DNA of 55,659 nucleotides from CAYUWG01 sp964448285 (GCA_964448285.1 CAYUWG010000020.1:1-55659), one strand, 5' to 3'. Positions 34,705-44,666 are shown, counted from the first letter of the stretch. Notes: generated by a model not told the origin, from the sequence alone. Numbers and translations: made by a program.

Positions 34705-36077
34705 CATTGACTCCATCATCCATATTGAAAAGTAAAATCACCGTCGTCGGTGCAGCCCGCAGCGGAATAGCCGCGGCGAGGTTGCTTGCATCGAAAGGTG
34801 CGCGCGTGTTTCTCACCGAGGTATCGCCGCGAGAGGAAATCGCTCTCGCCGACACGCTGGAAGGGGAGGGCATTGCGCTGGAATTCGGCGGGCACACCGA
34901 CCGTGCGTTCGATGCAGGGGTTATCGTCGTCAGTCCGGGTGTTCCTTCCGATTCGCCAATTCTTCTTGAAGCAACGAAGAGAGGCATTCCCATCATGAGT
35001 GAATTGGAACTTGCCTCACTGTTTTGTCCTGCGCCGAAGTTTGCAGTTTCAGGAACGAACGGAAAGACAACGACGACAATGCTGCTTGGCGAGATTCTGC
35101 GCAATACCGGAAAGAACATCGTCGTGGCCGGCAATATCGGTTATGCTTTCTCCGACGCGGTGCGCGAAACGAGCGGCGACATCGATGCTGCCGTGCTCGA
35201 AGTGTCGAGCTATCAACTGGATCACTGCGTGTCGTTCCATCCGAAAGTCGCTGTGATAACGACGATCACCCCCGACCATCTCGACCGGTATCACGGAAGC
35301 TTCGAGCAATACGTCGCATCGAAGCAACGCCTGTTCATGAACCAAACACCGAAAGACGCGCTCATCTACAATGCGGATAACGACGCTACGGTCAGTGCAG
35401 TGCAATCGGCGCCGTCCCGTTCATACCCCGTTTCGATCGAGACGGCGCCAGGGAAAGGCGCATGGCTGGAAGGAAAGCACATCGTTCTGCACGATGGCGG
35501 GAAAAAGCACCAACTCGTTTCCGTCGATGAACTACTGCTTCGTGGAGCGCATAACCACATGAACGTCATGATGGCTTCGCTTGCGGCGTTTCTCCACGGT
35601 GTGAAAGTGGACGTCATTCGCGAAACAGTGCTTTCATTCAAAGGCGTCGAACACCGGCTTGAATTCGTGAGGGAACTCGACGGCGTTACGTGGATCAACG
35701 ACAGCAAGGCAACGAACGTGGATTCCGTCCTCATCGCACTGAGAAGCATCGACAGGCCTGCCGTGTTGATCGCCGGCGGTCGCGATAAGGGCGCACCCTA
35801 CGATCCGCTCTTCGATGCGATCGGGGAATGCGTACGTGCCGCCGTATTGATCGGCGAAGCTGCGGACCGCATGGAGAAGGCGTTCGAACCTTTTACGAAC
35901 GTCCATCGCGCGTCGTCTCTTTTCGATGCGGTACAAACCGCCAGGGCGCTCGCGCGCACGGGCGATACGGTGTTGCTCTCACCGGCCTGTTCGAGCTTCG
36001 ACATGTTCGAGAACTACGAACACCGGGGACAGGAATTCAAACTCTACGTCAATCAACTCCGGGCGCAATCGTCGTGA
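34701..36077 (+). CDS. murD: UDP-MurNAc-L-Ala:D-Glu ligase
   Basis: The product has 458 residues. The N-terminal Rossmann start is ITVVGAARSGIAAARLL, the ATP loop SGTNGKTTTT, then LEVSSYQL and TWINDSKATN, with SPACSSFDMFENYEHRG at the end, all MurD marks. It adds D-glutamate to UDP-MurNAc-L-Ala. The ATG overlaps the mraY stop (ATGA); an open frame running 336 bases further upstream inside mraY is a shadow. Confidence 0.96.
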   Translation: MTLTPSSILKSKITVVGAARSGIAAARLLASKGARVFLTEVSPREEIALADTLEGEGIALEFGGHTDRAFDAGVIVVSPGVPSDSPILLEATKRGIPIMSELELASLFCPAPKFAVSGTNGKTTTTMLLGEILRNTGKNIVVAGNIGYAFSDAVRETSGDIDAAVLEVSSYQLDHCVSFHPKVAVITTITPDHLDRYHGSFEQYVASKQRLFMNQTPKDALIYNADNDATVSAVQSAPSRSYPVSIETAPGKGAWLEGKHIVLHDGGKKHQLVSVDELLLRGAHNHMNVMMASLAAFLHGVKVDVIRETVLSFKGVEHRLEFVRELDGVTWINDSKATNVDSVLIALRSIDRPAVLIAGGRDKGAPYDPLFDAIGECVRAAVLIGEAADRMEKAFEPFTNVHRASSLFDAVQTARALARTGDTVLLSPACSSFDMFENYEHRGQEFKLYVNQLRAQSS

Positions 36078-37246
36078 AGCAACGGACCGGACATATCGAT
36101 CTGTACATCTTCCTGAGCGTTCTCGCCCTCATGATGTTCAGCGTCGGCGTCGTTTACAGCGCGAGCGTCTCCATTTCGGAAGCGAAGCACGACGGGGATT
36201 ACAACTACCTCTTTCGCGGCCATGCGATTCGCGTCATACTCGGTATCGGCGTGTTGTTCCTCGGTATGTTCGTGGACTATCACATCTATCGCAAAATCAG
36301 TAAAGCGCTCATGCTCATCGCGGTCGTGCTGCTTGCGTACACACTCGTCGGTGGAACGGTTGTGAAAGGCGCGCAACGGTGGGTCTCGTTCGGGCCGGTG
36401 CAATTCCAGCCATCGGAGTTTGCCAAGTTCGCGCTCGTCATCCACCTCGCGGTTCTCCTTTCGCATAAACAGAAATACATCCATGACTTCCGCACAGGGT
36501 ACGTTCCATTGCTCTTCTGGATCGGAATCGTTACGGGGCTTGTGTTTCTCCAGCCGAACTTCAGTACGGGATCGATCATCATCCTCATCAGCTTCATGCT
36601 GCTCTACGTCGGTCGCGTGAACCTGAAACACATCGCTGCGACGGCTGCCGCGGCGGTTCCTCTCATCATCGTGTACGCCATCTCCGCTCCCTATCGCTGG
36701 AATCGCATCATGGCGCACTTCACGGATCTCGGCGGTGCATCGGACAAAGCCGAAGCGACGCGTTACCAGATCGATCAGGCGATGATCGGGCTTGGCAGCG
36801 GAGGAGTGTTCGGCGTCGGCATGGGCACGAGCAAACAGCGGGAGCTGTTCCTTCCCGAGTCATACACCGATTTCATCTTTGCGATCGTCGGCGAAGAGTA
36901 CGGCTTTGTCGGCGCGTGCGTCGTACTTCTCCTCTTCGTGCTCATCATGGTACGCGGAATGAAGATCGCCAAGCGTGCAACGGACGACCTTGGACGCTTT
37001 CTCGCGGTCGGCATTACCTGTACGATCACAACCTATGCACTCATCAACGTGATGGTCACAACCGGACTTGTTCCAACGACGGGACTACCGATGCCATTGA
37101 TCAGCTACGGCGGCACGACGATACTTTTTACAGCGTACGCCCTCGGCATTCTCCTGAACATCTCGATGTTCACGCGCATCAGGCCACGCGAAGTCAAGCT
37201 CGGAGACCTTTCTCCAAATCCCAAAGTCGGCGAGGTGATGCAATGA
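36074..37246 (+). CDS. ftsW: Septal peptidoglycan glycosyltransferase FtsW (SEDS family)
   Basis: The product has 390 residues from the GTG at 36074, which overlaps the murD stop. It has about ten membrane helices. SEDS marks are RWVSFGPVQFQPSEFAKFALV, the loop LPESYTDFIFAIVGEEYGF and the end TTGLPMPLISYGGT. It polymerises lipid II at the septum in partnership with FtsI. It overlaps murG by ATGA. RodA has the same architecture; the dcw location decides for FtsW. Confidence 0.95.
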   Translation: MKQRTGHIDLYIFLSVLALMMFSVGVVYSASVSISEAKHDGDYNYLFRGHAIRVILGIGVLFLGMFVDYHIYRKISKALMLIAVVLLAYTLVGGTVVKGAQRWVSFGPVQFQPSEFAKFALVIHLAVLLSHKQKYIHDFRTGYVPLLFWIGIVTGLVFLQPNFSTGSIIILISFMLLYVGRVNLKHIAATAAAAVPLIIVYAISAPYRWNRIMAHFTDLGGASDKAEATRYQIDQAMIGLGSGGVFGVGMGTSKQRELFLPESYTDFIFAIVGEEYGFVGACVVLLLFVLIMVRGMKIAKRATDDLGRFLAVGITCTITTYALINVMVTTGLVPTTGLPMPLISYGGTTILFTAYALGILLNISMFTRIRPREVKLGDLSPNPKVGEVMQ

Positions 37247-38349
37247 CGCTGCCGTTGTGCGTGCTGTTTGCGGGCGGAGGAACGGGGGGCCATCTGTTCC
37301 CGGCCATCGCGATTGCAGAAGTGTTGAAGAAGCCGGACTATGGAGCGATCATTCATTTCGCAGGCTCGATCGGGAAGATCGAAGCGCGCATCGTTCCGCA
37401 GCACGGCTATCCGTTTCATACGATGTGGATATCAGGCTTCAGAAGGTCGCTTTCGTTGCAGACGCTGATCTTTCCGATAAAACTCGCGATCGCGATGATA
37501 CAGGCGGCGTTGATCATCAGGAAATGCAAACCGGACGTCGTTGTCGGAACGGGCGGCTATGTCTCAGGCCCGGTCGTGTACATGGCTTCGAAGATGGGCC
37601 GCCACACGTTGATTCATGAGCAGAACGAATTTCCCGGCGCGACCACGCGAAAGCTCGCGCCCATTGCCGATGAAGTGCACGTCACCTTTGAATCGTCTCG
37701 ACAGTATCTCCCGAAAGTGCGCAAGCTCATCGTCAGCGGAAACCCGGTTCGCCCAAGTTTAGAACGGAAGGACGCAGTGACCGCGCGAAAATTCTTCGGA
37801 CTCGATACGGGCAGGGCGACGGTCTTCGTGTTCGGCGGAAGTCTCGGCGCTTCATCACTCAATCAGGCGATGATGAAGCTCCTTCCTCGATTCAAAGAAG
37901 AACACGTGCAGGTGATCTGGCAGACGGGTTCGCGCGACATCGAACGAGCATCACAGGCTGCGGAGCCGTATCGCGCATCGATCATCGTTCGTGAATTCAT
38001 CCATGAGATGAACATGGCATATTCCGCCGCGACACTCGTCGTGAGTCGAGCGGGAGCAACGTCCCTGGCGGAGATTACCGCGTTGGGACTACCATCGGTG
38101 TTGATCCCGTACCCCCACGCTACGGCGGATCATCAGCGAAAGAATGCGCACGCGATGCAAGCGCTCGGAGCCGCAGACGTGGTCGATGAGAACGAGATCG
38201 ATTCGCTCGGCGACACGCTGTTCTCGCTGCTTGCCGACCGCTCCCGTATGAAAGCGCTCAGTGATGCATCGCGAAAGGCAGGTCGTCCTCGCGCCGCGTA
38301 CGACATCGCAGAGGCTATCGTCCATCTCGCACGGGAGGGCAACGGGTAA
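37243..38349 (+). CDS. murG: UDP-GlcNAc:lipid I GlcNAc transferase
   Basis: The product has 368 residues. The glycine-rich GGGTGGHLFPAIAIAE loop is at the N-terminus, followed by GTGGYVSGPVV, HEQNEFPG, GGSLGASSLN and the UDP-sugar site VVSRAGATSLAEI. It converts lipid I to lipid II at the inner face of the membrane. It begins within the end of ftsW, and its stop overlaps the next ATG (TAATG). Confidence 0.96.
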   Translation: MTLPLCVLFAGGGTGGHLFPAIAIAEVLKKPDYGAIIHFAGSIGKIEARIVPQHGYPFHTMWISGFRRSLSLQTLIFPIKLAIAMIQAALIIRKCKPDVVVGTGGYVSGPVVYMASKMGRHTLIHEQNEFPGATTRKLAPIADEVHVTFESSRQYLPKVRKLIVSGNPVRPSLERKDAVTARKFFGLDTGRATVFVFGGSLGASSLNQAMMKLLPRFKEEHVQVIWQTGSRDIERASQAAEPYRASIIVREFIHEMNMAYSAATLVVSRAGATSLAEITALGLPSVLIPYPHATADHQRKNAHAMQALGAADVVDENEIDSLGDTLFSLLADRSRMKALSDASRKAGRPRAAYDIAEAIVHLAREGNG

Positions 38350-38807
38350 TGGAAGAGCGCGTGTATCATCGTCGGAACAATTTCTACTACGTGACCCTGC
38401 TTGCGTACGTCGTCTTCGCCGTGATCTACATTCTCGTGACGGGAACGATCACTTCGGAAACGGTTGAGTTCGGTTTCCGCGATCCAGTCGTGTACATCAT
38501 CGGGCTGTTCATTCTTCATGCCGTGGTGATGCTCATCGTCAACCTCGTGCGCAATGCCCGCTTGGTACTGCTCCAGGATCGCATCGTCTTTCGAACGCGC
38601 TTTCGTGAGCGCATCGTCCTGCACTCGCAGATCGCGAGCATCATGCTCAAACGCGAACGGCGGCGCTTCAACGACGGGACATTCGCCGTCGTGAAAATTT
38701 TCATTCGGCATCGGCCGAGACCGCTGCGCATTCGCGTGGCGAACTACGAACAAGAGCAGGACTTGTACCAGCAGTTCAAGCGCTTGAAAACGGAACTGAA
38801 CAAGTGA
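38349..38807 (+). CDS. Unknown two-helix membrane protein with PH-like domain, inside the dcw operon
   Basis: I do not recognise a named family for this 152-residue protein. A basic N-terminus (MEERVYHRRNN) is followed by two membrane helices (about residues 14-31 and 46-66). The rest is a cytoplasmic domain of about 80 residues with beta strands (RLVLLQDRIVFRTRFRERIVLHSQIASIMLKRER, VVKIFIRHRPRPLRIRVA) and a final helix. That resembles bacterial PH (bPH/DUF304-like) domains. It is strongly basic. It is coupled to murG by a TAATG overlap and lies 25 bases before murC, so it is surely cotranscribed with the wall genes. This is not a standard dcw member. Confidence 0.8.
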   Translation: MEERVYHRRNNFYYVTLLAYVVFAVIYILVTGTITSETVEFGFRDPVVYIIGLFILHAVVMLIVNLVRNARLVLLQDRIVFRTRFRERIVLHSQIASIMLKRERRRFNDGTFAVVKIFIRHRPRPLRIRVANYEQEQDLYQQFKRLKTELNK

Positions 38808-38832
38808 ACGAAACGGGACGCAGGAAACCGAA

Positions 38833-40215
38833 ATGAAATTCGCAAACATACGGCACATCCACTTCGTCGGCATCGGCGGCATCGGCATGAGCGGTATTGC
38901 GGAAATCCTGCTGAACCAGGGATTTGCCGTGTCCGGATCGGACGTGGCGTTGAGCGAGGTGACCCAGCACCTCGAATCGTTAGGGGCAACCATTCATCAG
39001 GGACATCGACCGGAGAACGCGCGCGGTGCGGACGTTCTCGTTTATTCGTCCGCGGTCGCGTTGGACAATGTCGAAGTACGGGAAGCGGTCGAACTCAAAA
39101 TCCCAACCATACGGCGAGCGGAGATGCTCTCGGAAGTCATGCGACTCCACTACGGCATTGCCGTAGCCGGAACACATGGCAAAACCACCACCACGTCATT
39201 GTTAGGTCTTGCTCTCATCCACGGCGGGAAGGACCCGACGGTGATTGTCGGTGGCAAATTGCACGCGTTCGGCGGAACAAACGCCCGACTGGGCAAGGGC
39301 GCTTTTATGGTTGTGGAAGCGGATGAGTTCGACCGCTCCTTTTTACAACTTAATCCAACCATCGCAGTTCTCACTACACTCGAAGAAGAACACCTCGACA
39401 TCTATTCCGACCTGAACGATATCAAGCAAGCCTTCGTCGAGTTTGCGAACAAAGTCCCGTTCTATGGCTTCGTCACGCTCTGCTTAGACGAACCCGCGCT
39501 TCAGGAAATCCGGCCGCTGCTGCGAAGGAAAGTGATTACCTACGGACTCTCGTCGCAAGCCGACGTGCGCGCAACGGATCTGGAATACCGCGAGAACAGA
39601 GTGTCGTTTTCGATCCAATCGGGAGAAGACGATCTCGGTCGCGTGACGCTTGGAGTTCCGGGCGTTCACAACGTGCGCAATGCACTCGCTGTCGCTGCGG
39701 TTGCGCGTGAGCTTGGTCTTGAAATGGATGTCATTCGTGAAACGCTCAACGCATTTACGGGCGTCTTTCGGCGCTTCGAAGTGAAGGGAGAAATCGGCGG
39801 CATCCTGGTCGTCGATGACTACGCTCATCACCCGACGGAAGTCCGCATGACGTTGGACGGTATCAAGGCCGGGTGGAAGCGGCGCGTGGTCTGTGTTTTC
39901 CAATCGCATACGTACACGCGCACGAGGGACTTCTACAAAGACTTTGGGCGCTCCTTCATGAACGCCGACGTGCTGTTCGTCACGGACGTCTATCCGGCTC
40001 GCGAGGAACCGATCGAGGGAATCACCGGCGCATTGATCGCGGATGCAGCGAAGATGTACGGACACAAGGACGTGCGCTACGTCGCATCGAAAACGGATAT
40101 TCCCGATGCGCTTCTCGCTGAAGTTCGTCCGGGCGACATCGTCATCACGATGGGCGCCGGAGACATTTACCAGTACGGCACACAGTTCATCGAAAAACTC
40201 AGGGAGCGTGCGTGA
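38833..40215 (+). CDS. murC: UDP-MurNAc:L-alanine ligase
   Basis: The product has 460 residues. The N-terminus has HFVGIGGIGMSGIAEIL, the ATP loop is AGTHGKTTTTSL, then VVEADEFDRSFL and the late VDDYAHHPTEV motif, all MurC-specific. It adds the first stem amino acid. AGGAAA precedes the ATG. It ends in an overlap with murB. Confidence 0.97.
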   Translation: MKFANIRHIHFVGIGGIGMSGIAEILLNQGFAVSGSDVALSEVTQHLESLGATIHQGHRPENARGADVLVYSSAVALDNVEVREAVELKIPTIRRAEMLSEVMRLHYGIAVAGTHGKTTTTSLLGLALIHGGKDPTVIVGGKLHAFGGTNARLGKGAFMVVEADEFDRSFLQLNPTIAVLTTLEEEHLDIYSDLNDIKQAFVEFANKVPFYGFVTLCLDEPALQEIRPLLRRKVITYGLSSQADVRATDLEYRENRVSFSIQSGEDDLGRVTLGVPGVHNVRNALAVAAVARELGLEMDVIRETLNAFTGVFRRFEVKGEIGGILVVDDYAHHPTEVRMTLDGIKAGWKRRVVCVFQSHTYTRTRDFYKDFGRSFMNADVLFVTDVYPAREEPIEGITGALIADAAKMYGHKDVRYVASKTDIPDALLAEVRPGDIVITMGAGDIYQYGTQFIEKLRERA

Positions 40216-41156
40216 TGGTGTCGATGGAATATCTTCAAAGCGTTTGCACCGGTCGCATCGGCATCGATGAGCCGCTCGCCCGCATGACGACGTTTCGCAT
40301 AGGCGGCAAAGCCGATATCTACGTCGAGCCGATGAACGCCGAAGAGGTTCGCGCTATCGTTGCGCATTTCCGCGCTTCCGAAATGCCGTACATCGTTCTC
40401 GGCAACGGAAGCAACGTCCTCATCCACGACGACGGCTATCGCGGCGCATGCATCAGTCTCGAAGCCGGTTTTTCTTTCGTGGAGAAACGCGGTGATACCG
40501 TCGAAGCCGGTGCGGGTGTCCGGCTTGCAACATTCGTGGATTTCTGTATCGGCCATGGATACGCGGGAACGGAGATGCTCGCAGGAATTCCCGGCACGCT
40601 TGGCGGCGCGGTCATCATGAACGCCGGTGCATACGGCGGCGAAATATCCGACCACCTTATCGACGTCACGGTTCTTCGCGGGGCTGAAGTCGTAACGCTT
40701 GCGAAAGAGGAGTGTGGCTTCGAGTATCGCAATTCGAGCGTTCGCAACGACATCGTTCTTTCAGCGCGCTTTCACTTTCCTCCCGGGGACGTTGAAGCGA
40801 TGAAAGCGCGGCGGAAAGAACTTCTCATCAAGCGCAACGCCGCCCAGCCGACGCGTTTTCCGAATGCGGGAAGCATCTTCAAGAATCCGAAAGACATGTT
40901 CGCGGCAAAGCTGATCGAAGATTGCGGCCTGAAGGAATATCGCATCGGCGGTGCTGAGGTATCGCCGCAGCACGCCAACTTCGTCATCAACAACAGCGAT
41001 GCATCGTCCTCGGACATTCTCGCCGTGATCAATCATGTGCGGCAGACGGTCTTTCGCGAAAGGGGAATCGCGCTGGAATTGGAAGTGCTGCTCATCGGCT
41101 TTCCCGACGATGCGATTATCCCGCTGACATCCACTTCGAAAAACGAGAACAGTTGA
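40215..41156 (+). CDS. murB: UDP-N-acetylenolpyruvoylglucosamine reductase
   Basis: The product has 313 residues. FAD-binding landmarks are MTTFRIGGKADI, LGNGSNVLI and IPGTLGGAVIMNAGAYGGE; the catalytic region is NAGSIFKNP. The Tyr-containing loop of type I (E. coli) MurB is absent, so it appears to be the shorter type II. It reduces enolpyruvyl-UDP-GlcNAc to UDP-MurNAc. The start may be the ATG at 40215 or the GTG at 40212; both lie after AGGGAG. Confidence 0.95.
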   Translation: MVSMEYLQSVCTGRIGIDEPLARMTTFRIGGKADIYVEPMNAEEVRAIVAHFRASEMPYIVLGNGSNVLIHDDGYRGACISLEAGFSFVEKRGDTVEAGAGVRLATFVDFCIGHGYAGTEMLAGIPGTLGGAVIMNAGAYGGEISDHLIDVTVLRGAEVVTLAKEECGFEYRNSSVRNDIVLSARFHFPPGDVEAMKARRKELLIKRNAAQPTRFPNAGSIFKNPKDMFAAKLIEDCGLKEYRIGGAEVSPQHANFVINNSDASSSDILAVINHVRQTVFRERGIALELEVLLIGFPDDAIIPLTSTSKNENS

Positions 41157-41171
41157 GAAGGAGCCATTTGG

Positions 41172-41999
41172 ATGAAAAGGAAACGTAGTGTAAAACCCAA
41201 GCGCAGATCGGTCGTGCTCATGCTTTTTCTTCTGATCGCTTCGATCACGTCGCTTGCCGTCGTTGCGGGCGACTGGCGCGAAACGATAGCGGGCGTTCAG
41301 CTTGTCGTGAAGGGAACGCGCATGGCCTCACCGCAGGATATCGAAGCGCTGGCCAACGTCCCCGATACGGCAACACTCGCATCCATCGACCTCATGGCCA
41401 TCAAGAAGCGCGTGGAAACGAATCCCTTCGTGCGGGAAGCGGTCGTGAAACGCGAACCGCCCGAGAAGCTGGAAATCGAAATCGTCGAGCGCAGTCCTCT
41501 TGCCGTTTTGCTCAACATCCACGCGCGTGACTGGCTTCTCGATGAGGATGGTTATGTGATCCCGATGGTGGAAACGGGCGTCGTGCCCGACCTGCCGGTG
41601 GTGACGGGCGGGAATTTTATGCGCGAGCTTCTCCCGGGAATCCGCATCACCGACGAGCGTCTCCTCCATGCAATCACGATGTTGAAAATCTCCCGCAACA
41701 TCAACGCGGAATTGTTCGACCTCATCTCTGAGATCAACATCGACCAGAAAAAGGACCTCATCCTCTACACGATCGAATCCGCCGTTCCGGTCATCGTCGG
41801 TTCGTCGGTCGATGCGGAACGGAAGCTGCGTTCCTTCCATGCGTTTTGGAACACGGTCGCGATGCAACACGATGTTCGCGGCATCGAGTACGTGGACTTA
41901 CGCTATCGCGACGAGGTCGTCGTCCGCTGGAAAACGGCGGTGGATACCACGGGCATTACCGCGCTCACCCCCGATACTTTATCCCTTGCAATCGAATGA
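41172..41999 (+). CDS. ftsQ: Cell division protein FtsQ
   Basis: The product has 275 residues. A basic cytoplasmic end (MKRKRSVKPKRRS) precedes one membrane helix (about 15-31) and a POTRA domain (VVKGTRMASPQDIEALANV, NPFVREAVVKREPPEKLEIEIVERSPLAVL), then the FtsQ beta domain. It links FtsL/FtsB to the divisome in the periplasm. AAGGAG lies before the ATG. It precedes ftsA, as usual. Confidence 0.9.
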   Translation: MKRKRSVKPKRRSVVLMLFLLIASITSLAVVAGDWRETIAGVQLVVKGTRMASPQDIEALANVPDTATLASIDLMAIKKRVETNPFVREAVVKREPPEKLEIEIVERSPLAVLLNIHARDWLLDEDGYVIPMVETGVVPDLPVVTGGNFMRELLPGIRITDERLLHAITMLKISRNINAELFDLISEINIDQKKDLILYTIESAVPVIVGSSVDAERKLRSFHAFWNTVAMQHDVRGIEYVDLRYRDEVVVRWKTAVDTTGITALTPDTLSLAIE

Positions 42000-42009
42000 A
42001 TGGAGCATC

Positions 42010-43266
42010 ATGAACAGGAAATCACAAAACGGAATATTGGCTGACCGTATCGTTGTCGGATTGGATATCGGAACGACGAAGGTTTGCGTCATCATCGGCG
42101 CGTTCGAAGACGATGGCCGCATCAACATCCTCGGTTTGGGGAAGGCTGAAAACGAAGGGATGGCGCGCGGCACCGTCACGCACATCGACAAGACCGTGCG
42201 CGCGATTCAGCATGCAGTGCAGGAAGCCGAAATACAGAGCGGCATCAAAGTCCGCGCGGTAAACGTCGGCATCGCGGGCGATCACATCCAGAGCTTTCAG
42301 AGCAGGGGCGTCATTTCCATCAGCAATCCCGACAACGAGATCTCGCGAAAGGACGTTGAGCGGCTCGTCCAGGACACGAAGCGCGTAGCACTCCCGAACG
42401 ACCGGAAGATCATCCACGTCATTCCGCAGGAATTTATCGTCGATGGACAGGACGGCATTTACGATCCCGTCGGCATGTCGGGCGTCCGCATGGAAGCGAA
42501 CGTGCACATCATCACGGGGAGCATCACGGCGGTGCAGAACATCTACCGCTGCGTCGAGCGCGCCGGCCTGGAAGTGAACGACCTCGTGCTCGAGCCCCTC
42601 GCTTCGAGCCACGCCGTCCTGAGCGAAGAAGAGAAAGAAGTCGGCATCGTGCTCGTCGATATCGGCGGCGGCACGACGGACATCGCGATTTTCGAAGACC
42701 GCACGATCCGGCACACCGCCGTTCTCGCGATTGCCGGAAAGAAAGTGACCGAGGACATCCGCAAAGGACTCGGCATCCTGAACGAGGACGCCGAACGTCT
42801 GAAGCGCGACCACGGCTTCTCGTATCTCCCGGAGATCGTGCACGACACGCCGATCCAGCTTCGCGGCATCGGCGGGCGCAGTCCGATGGAAGTCAATCGC
42901 AGCCTTCTCTGCCAGATCATCCAGCCGCGCATGGAGGAAGTGATCGAGATCGTCGGGATGGAAATCAAGCGCAGCGGATACTCGAAGCATCTGCATTCGG
43001 GCATCGTGCTCACCGGCGGCGGCTCGCTCATCAAAGGCACCGCGAGCCTCGCGCGCGAAGTGCTCGGCATGCCGGTGAAGGTCGGTATTCCCTCGGGCTT
43101 TTCCGGCGGCTTCGTTACCGAAGTCGAAAATCCGATGTACGCGACCTGCGTCGGGCTGGTCATGCACGGCTTCAAGAGCTACGATGCGACGGGATTCAAG
43201 GACAACGGCCGACTTGCCGGTTCAAACATCTTCAACCGCGTCATCGAATGGTTCAACGAACTCTGA
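42010..43266 (+). CDS. ftsA: Cell division protein FtsA
   Basis: The product has 418 residues. Actin-fold marks are VGLDIGTTKVCVIIG (phosphate 1), VDIGGGTTDIAIFED (phosphate 2) and GIVLTGGGSLIKG (adenosine). FtsA tethers FtsZ filaments to the membrane. The C-terminus NIFNRVIEWFNEL is amphipathic, as expected of the membrane-targeting helix. GGAG precedes the ATG; the upstream extension to 41812 is a shadow inside ftsQ. GC content at third codon positions is visibly high here, which creates long antisense open frames. Confidence 0.96.
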   Translation: MNRKSQNGILADRIVVGLDIGTTKVCVIIGAFEDDGRINILGLGKAENEGMARGTVTHIDKTVRAIQHAVQEAEIQSGIKVRAVNVGIAGDHIQSFQSRGVISISNPDNEISRKDVERLVQDTKRVALPNDRKIIHVIPQEFIVDGQDGIYDPVGMSGVRMEANVHIITGSITAVQNIYRCVERAGLEVNDLVLEPLASSHAVLSEEEKEVGIVLVDIGGGTTDIAIFEDRTIRHTAVLAIAGKKVTEDIRKGLGILNEDAERLKRDHGFSYLPEIVHDTPIQLRGIGGRSPMEVNRSLLCQIIQPRMEEVIEIVGMEIKRSGYSKHLHSGIVLTGGGSLIKGTASLAREVLGMPVKVGIPSGFSGGFVTEVENPMYATCVGLVMHGFKSYDATGFKDNGRLAGSNIFNRVIEWFNEL

Positions 43267-43351
43267 CGAGAAGAAACGGACATGCGCGTCTGCACACGAA
43301 ATGGAAACAACTCACTATCACACTATCATCTCATAACCTTGAGGAGGGCAT

Positions 43352-44554
43352 ATGGCAATCATTTATGACAACACGATGGACAAGCGGGCAAAAATCCGCG
43401 TCATCGGTGTAGGGGGTGGCGGAGGCAATGCCGTGGACGACATGATCGTTCGCGGCATGGAGAACGTCGAGTTCGTCGTCATCAACACGGACATCCAGGC
43501 ATTGGAGCGCAGCGGCGCGCAATACCGGATCCAGGCAGGCAAGAATCTCACGCGCGGACTCGGCGCGGGAGCCGATCCCTCGGTCGGCTATCGCGCGGTG
43601 GAAGAAGACAAAGAAGAAATCTCCGCCGTCGTCGCAGGCAGTGACATGGTCTTCGTGACATCGGGCATGGGCGGCGGCACGGGAACCGGCGGCGCACCGG
43701 TCGTGGCGAATATCGCGAAAGGAACGGGCGCCCTCGTCGTCGGCATCGTCACGAAGCCGTTCCATTTCGAAGGACGCCGTCGCATGGCGCAGGCGGAAGA
43801 AGGCATCGAAGAACTGCGCAAGCACGTCGATACGCTCATCGTCATTCCAAACCAGAAACTGCTTTCGCTGGTGGAGAAAGGCACGTCGCTTCAGGATGCG
43901 TTCCATCTCGCGAACCAGGTGCTCTTCAACGCGACGCGCGGCATTGCCGAGATCATCTCCGTGCCCGGACTCGTGAACGTGGACTTTGCCGACGTGCGCA
44001 CCATCATGCGCGACATGGGCGATGCGCTCATGGGCAGCGGCACGGCCTCCGGAGAGAACCGCGCCGTGGAAGCCGCGCACAATGCCATCTCGTCGCCGTT
44101 GCTCGAAGGCGTATCCATTGCGGGCGCGCAGGGCGTGCTCATCAACATCACCGGCGGCAAGGAACTCTCTCTCAGCGAAGTCGATGAAGCGAACACGATC
44201 ATCACCGAAGCGGCGGGCGAGGACGCGAACGTGATCTTCGGAGCGGTGATCGATGAGGAGCTTGGCGAGCAGATGATGGTCACCGTCATTGCAACGGGCT
44301 TCAACCGCAAGCACGTTGCCGGACGCCGTCCCGCAATGCCGCAAACTCGTCCGATGCAGCAACCGCAGCCGCAGCGCATCCAGCACATCCCGACCGGCAT
44401 CAACGAACTGCGCGAGCTGGACGCACCCGCGTACATCCGCAAAGGCCTCAGCCTCTCGATGCACGAAGAGAGCGAAGAGTTGGAACAGGAACCCCAGCGC
44501 ATCGACAAAATGAACCCGGATAGACCTGCCTTTTTACGGAAGATTATGGATTGA
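43352..44554 (+). CDS. ftsZ: Cell division GTPase FtsZ
   Basis: The product has 400 residues. The tubulin signature is GMGGGTGTGGAPVVA; the N-terminal IRVIGVGGGGGNAVDDM nucleotide loop and NVDFADVRTIM are present. A Gln/Pro-rich linker (about 325-385) leads to the C-terminal peptide RPAFLRKIMD that binds FtsA. It forms the Z ring. The ribosome site AGGAGG is excellent. It is the last gene of the dcw operon and is followed by a hairpin terminator. Confidence 0.98.
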   Translation: MAIIYDNTMDKRAKIRVIGVGGGGGNAVDDMIVRGMENVEFVVINTDIQALERSGAQYRIQAGKNLTRGLGAGADPSVGYRAVEEDKEEISAVVAGSDMVFVTSGMGGGTGTGGAPVVANIAKGTGALVVGIVTKPFHFEGRRRMAQAEEGIEELRKHVDTLIVIPNQKLLSLVEKGTSLQDAFHLANQVLFNATRGIAEIISVPGLVNVDFADVRTIMRDMGDALMGSGTASGENRAVEAAHNAISSPLLEGVSIAGAQGVLINITGGKELSLSEVDEANTIITEAAGEDANVIFGAVIDEELGEQMMVTVIATGFNRKHVAGRRPAMPQTRPMQQPQPQRIQHIPTGINELRELDAPAYIRKGLSLSMHEESEELEQEPQRIDKMNPDRPAFLRKIMD

Positions 44555-44634
44555 ATCACACGTAGGGTTCACTCTTCGGCAGAATCAACTGAGTTAACTC
44601 TGACCATTCCTCAGCGAAGAACTTGCCGATTCAG

Positions 44635-44666
44635 TAGGGCGACCATTCCTGGTTGCCCTATTCTTT
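44635..44666 (+). terminator. Intrinsic terminator of the dcw operon
   Basis: TAGGGCGACCA (44635-44645) pairs with TGGTTGCCCTA (44650-44660), 11 pairs with one G-U, around a TTCC loop. TTCTTT follows. It lies 80 bases after the ftsZ stop. Confidence 0.85.

Noticed and set aside
42022..44464. Long antisense open frames opposite ftsA (381 codons) and ftsZ (377 codons)
   Set aside because: They mirror the high G+C third positions of ftsA and ftsZ and have no recognisable protein features.
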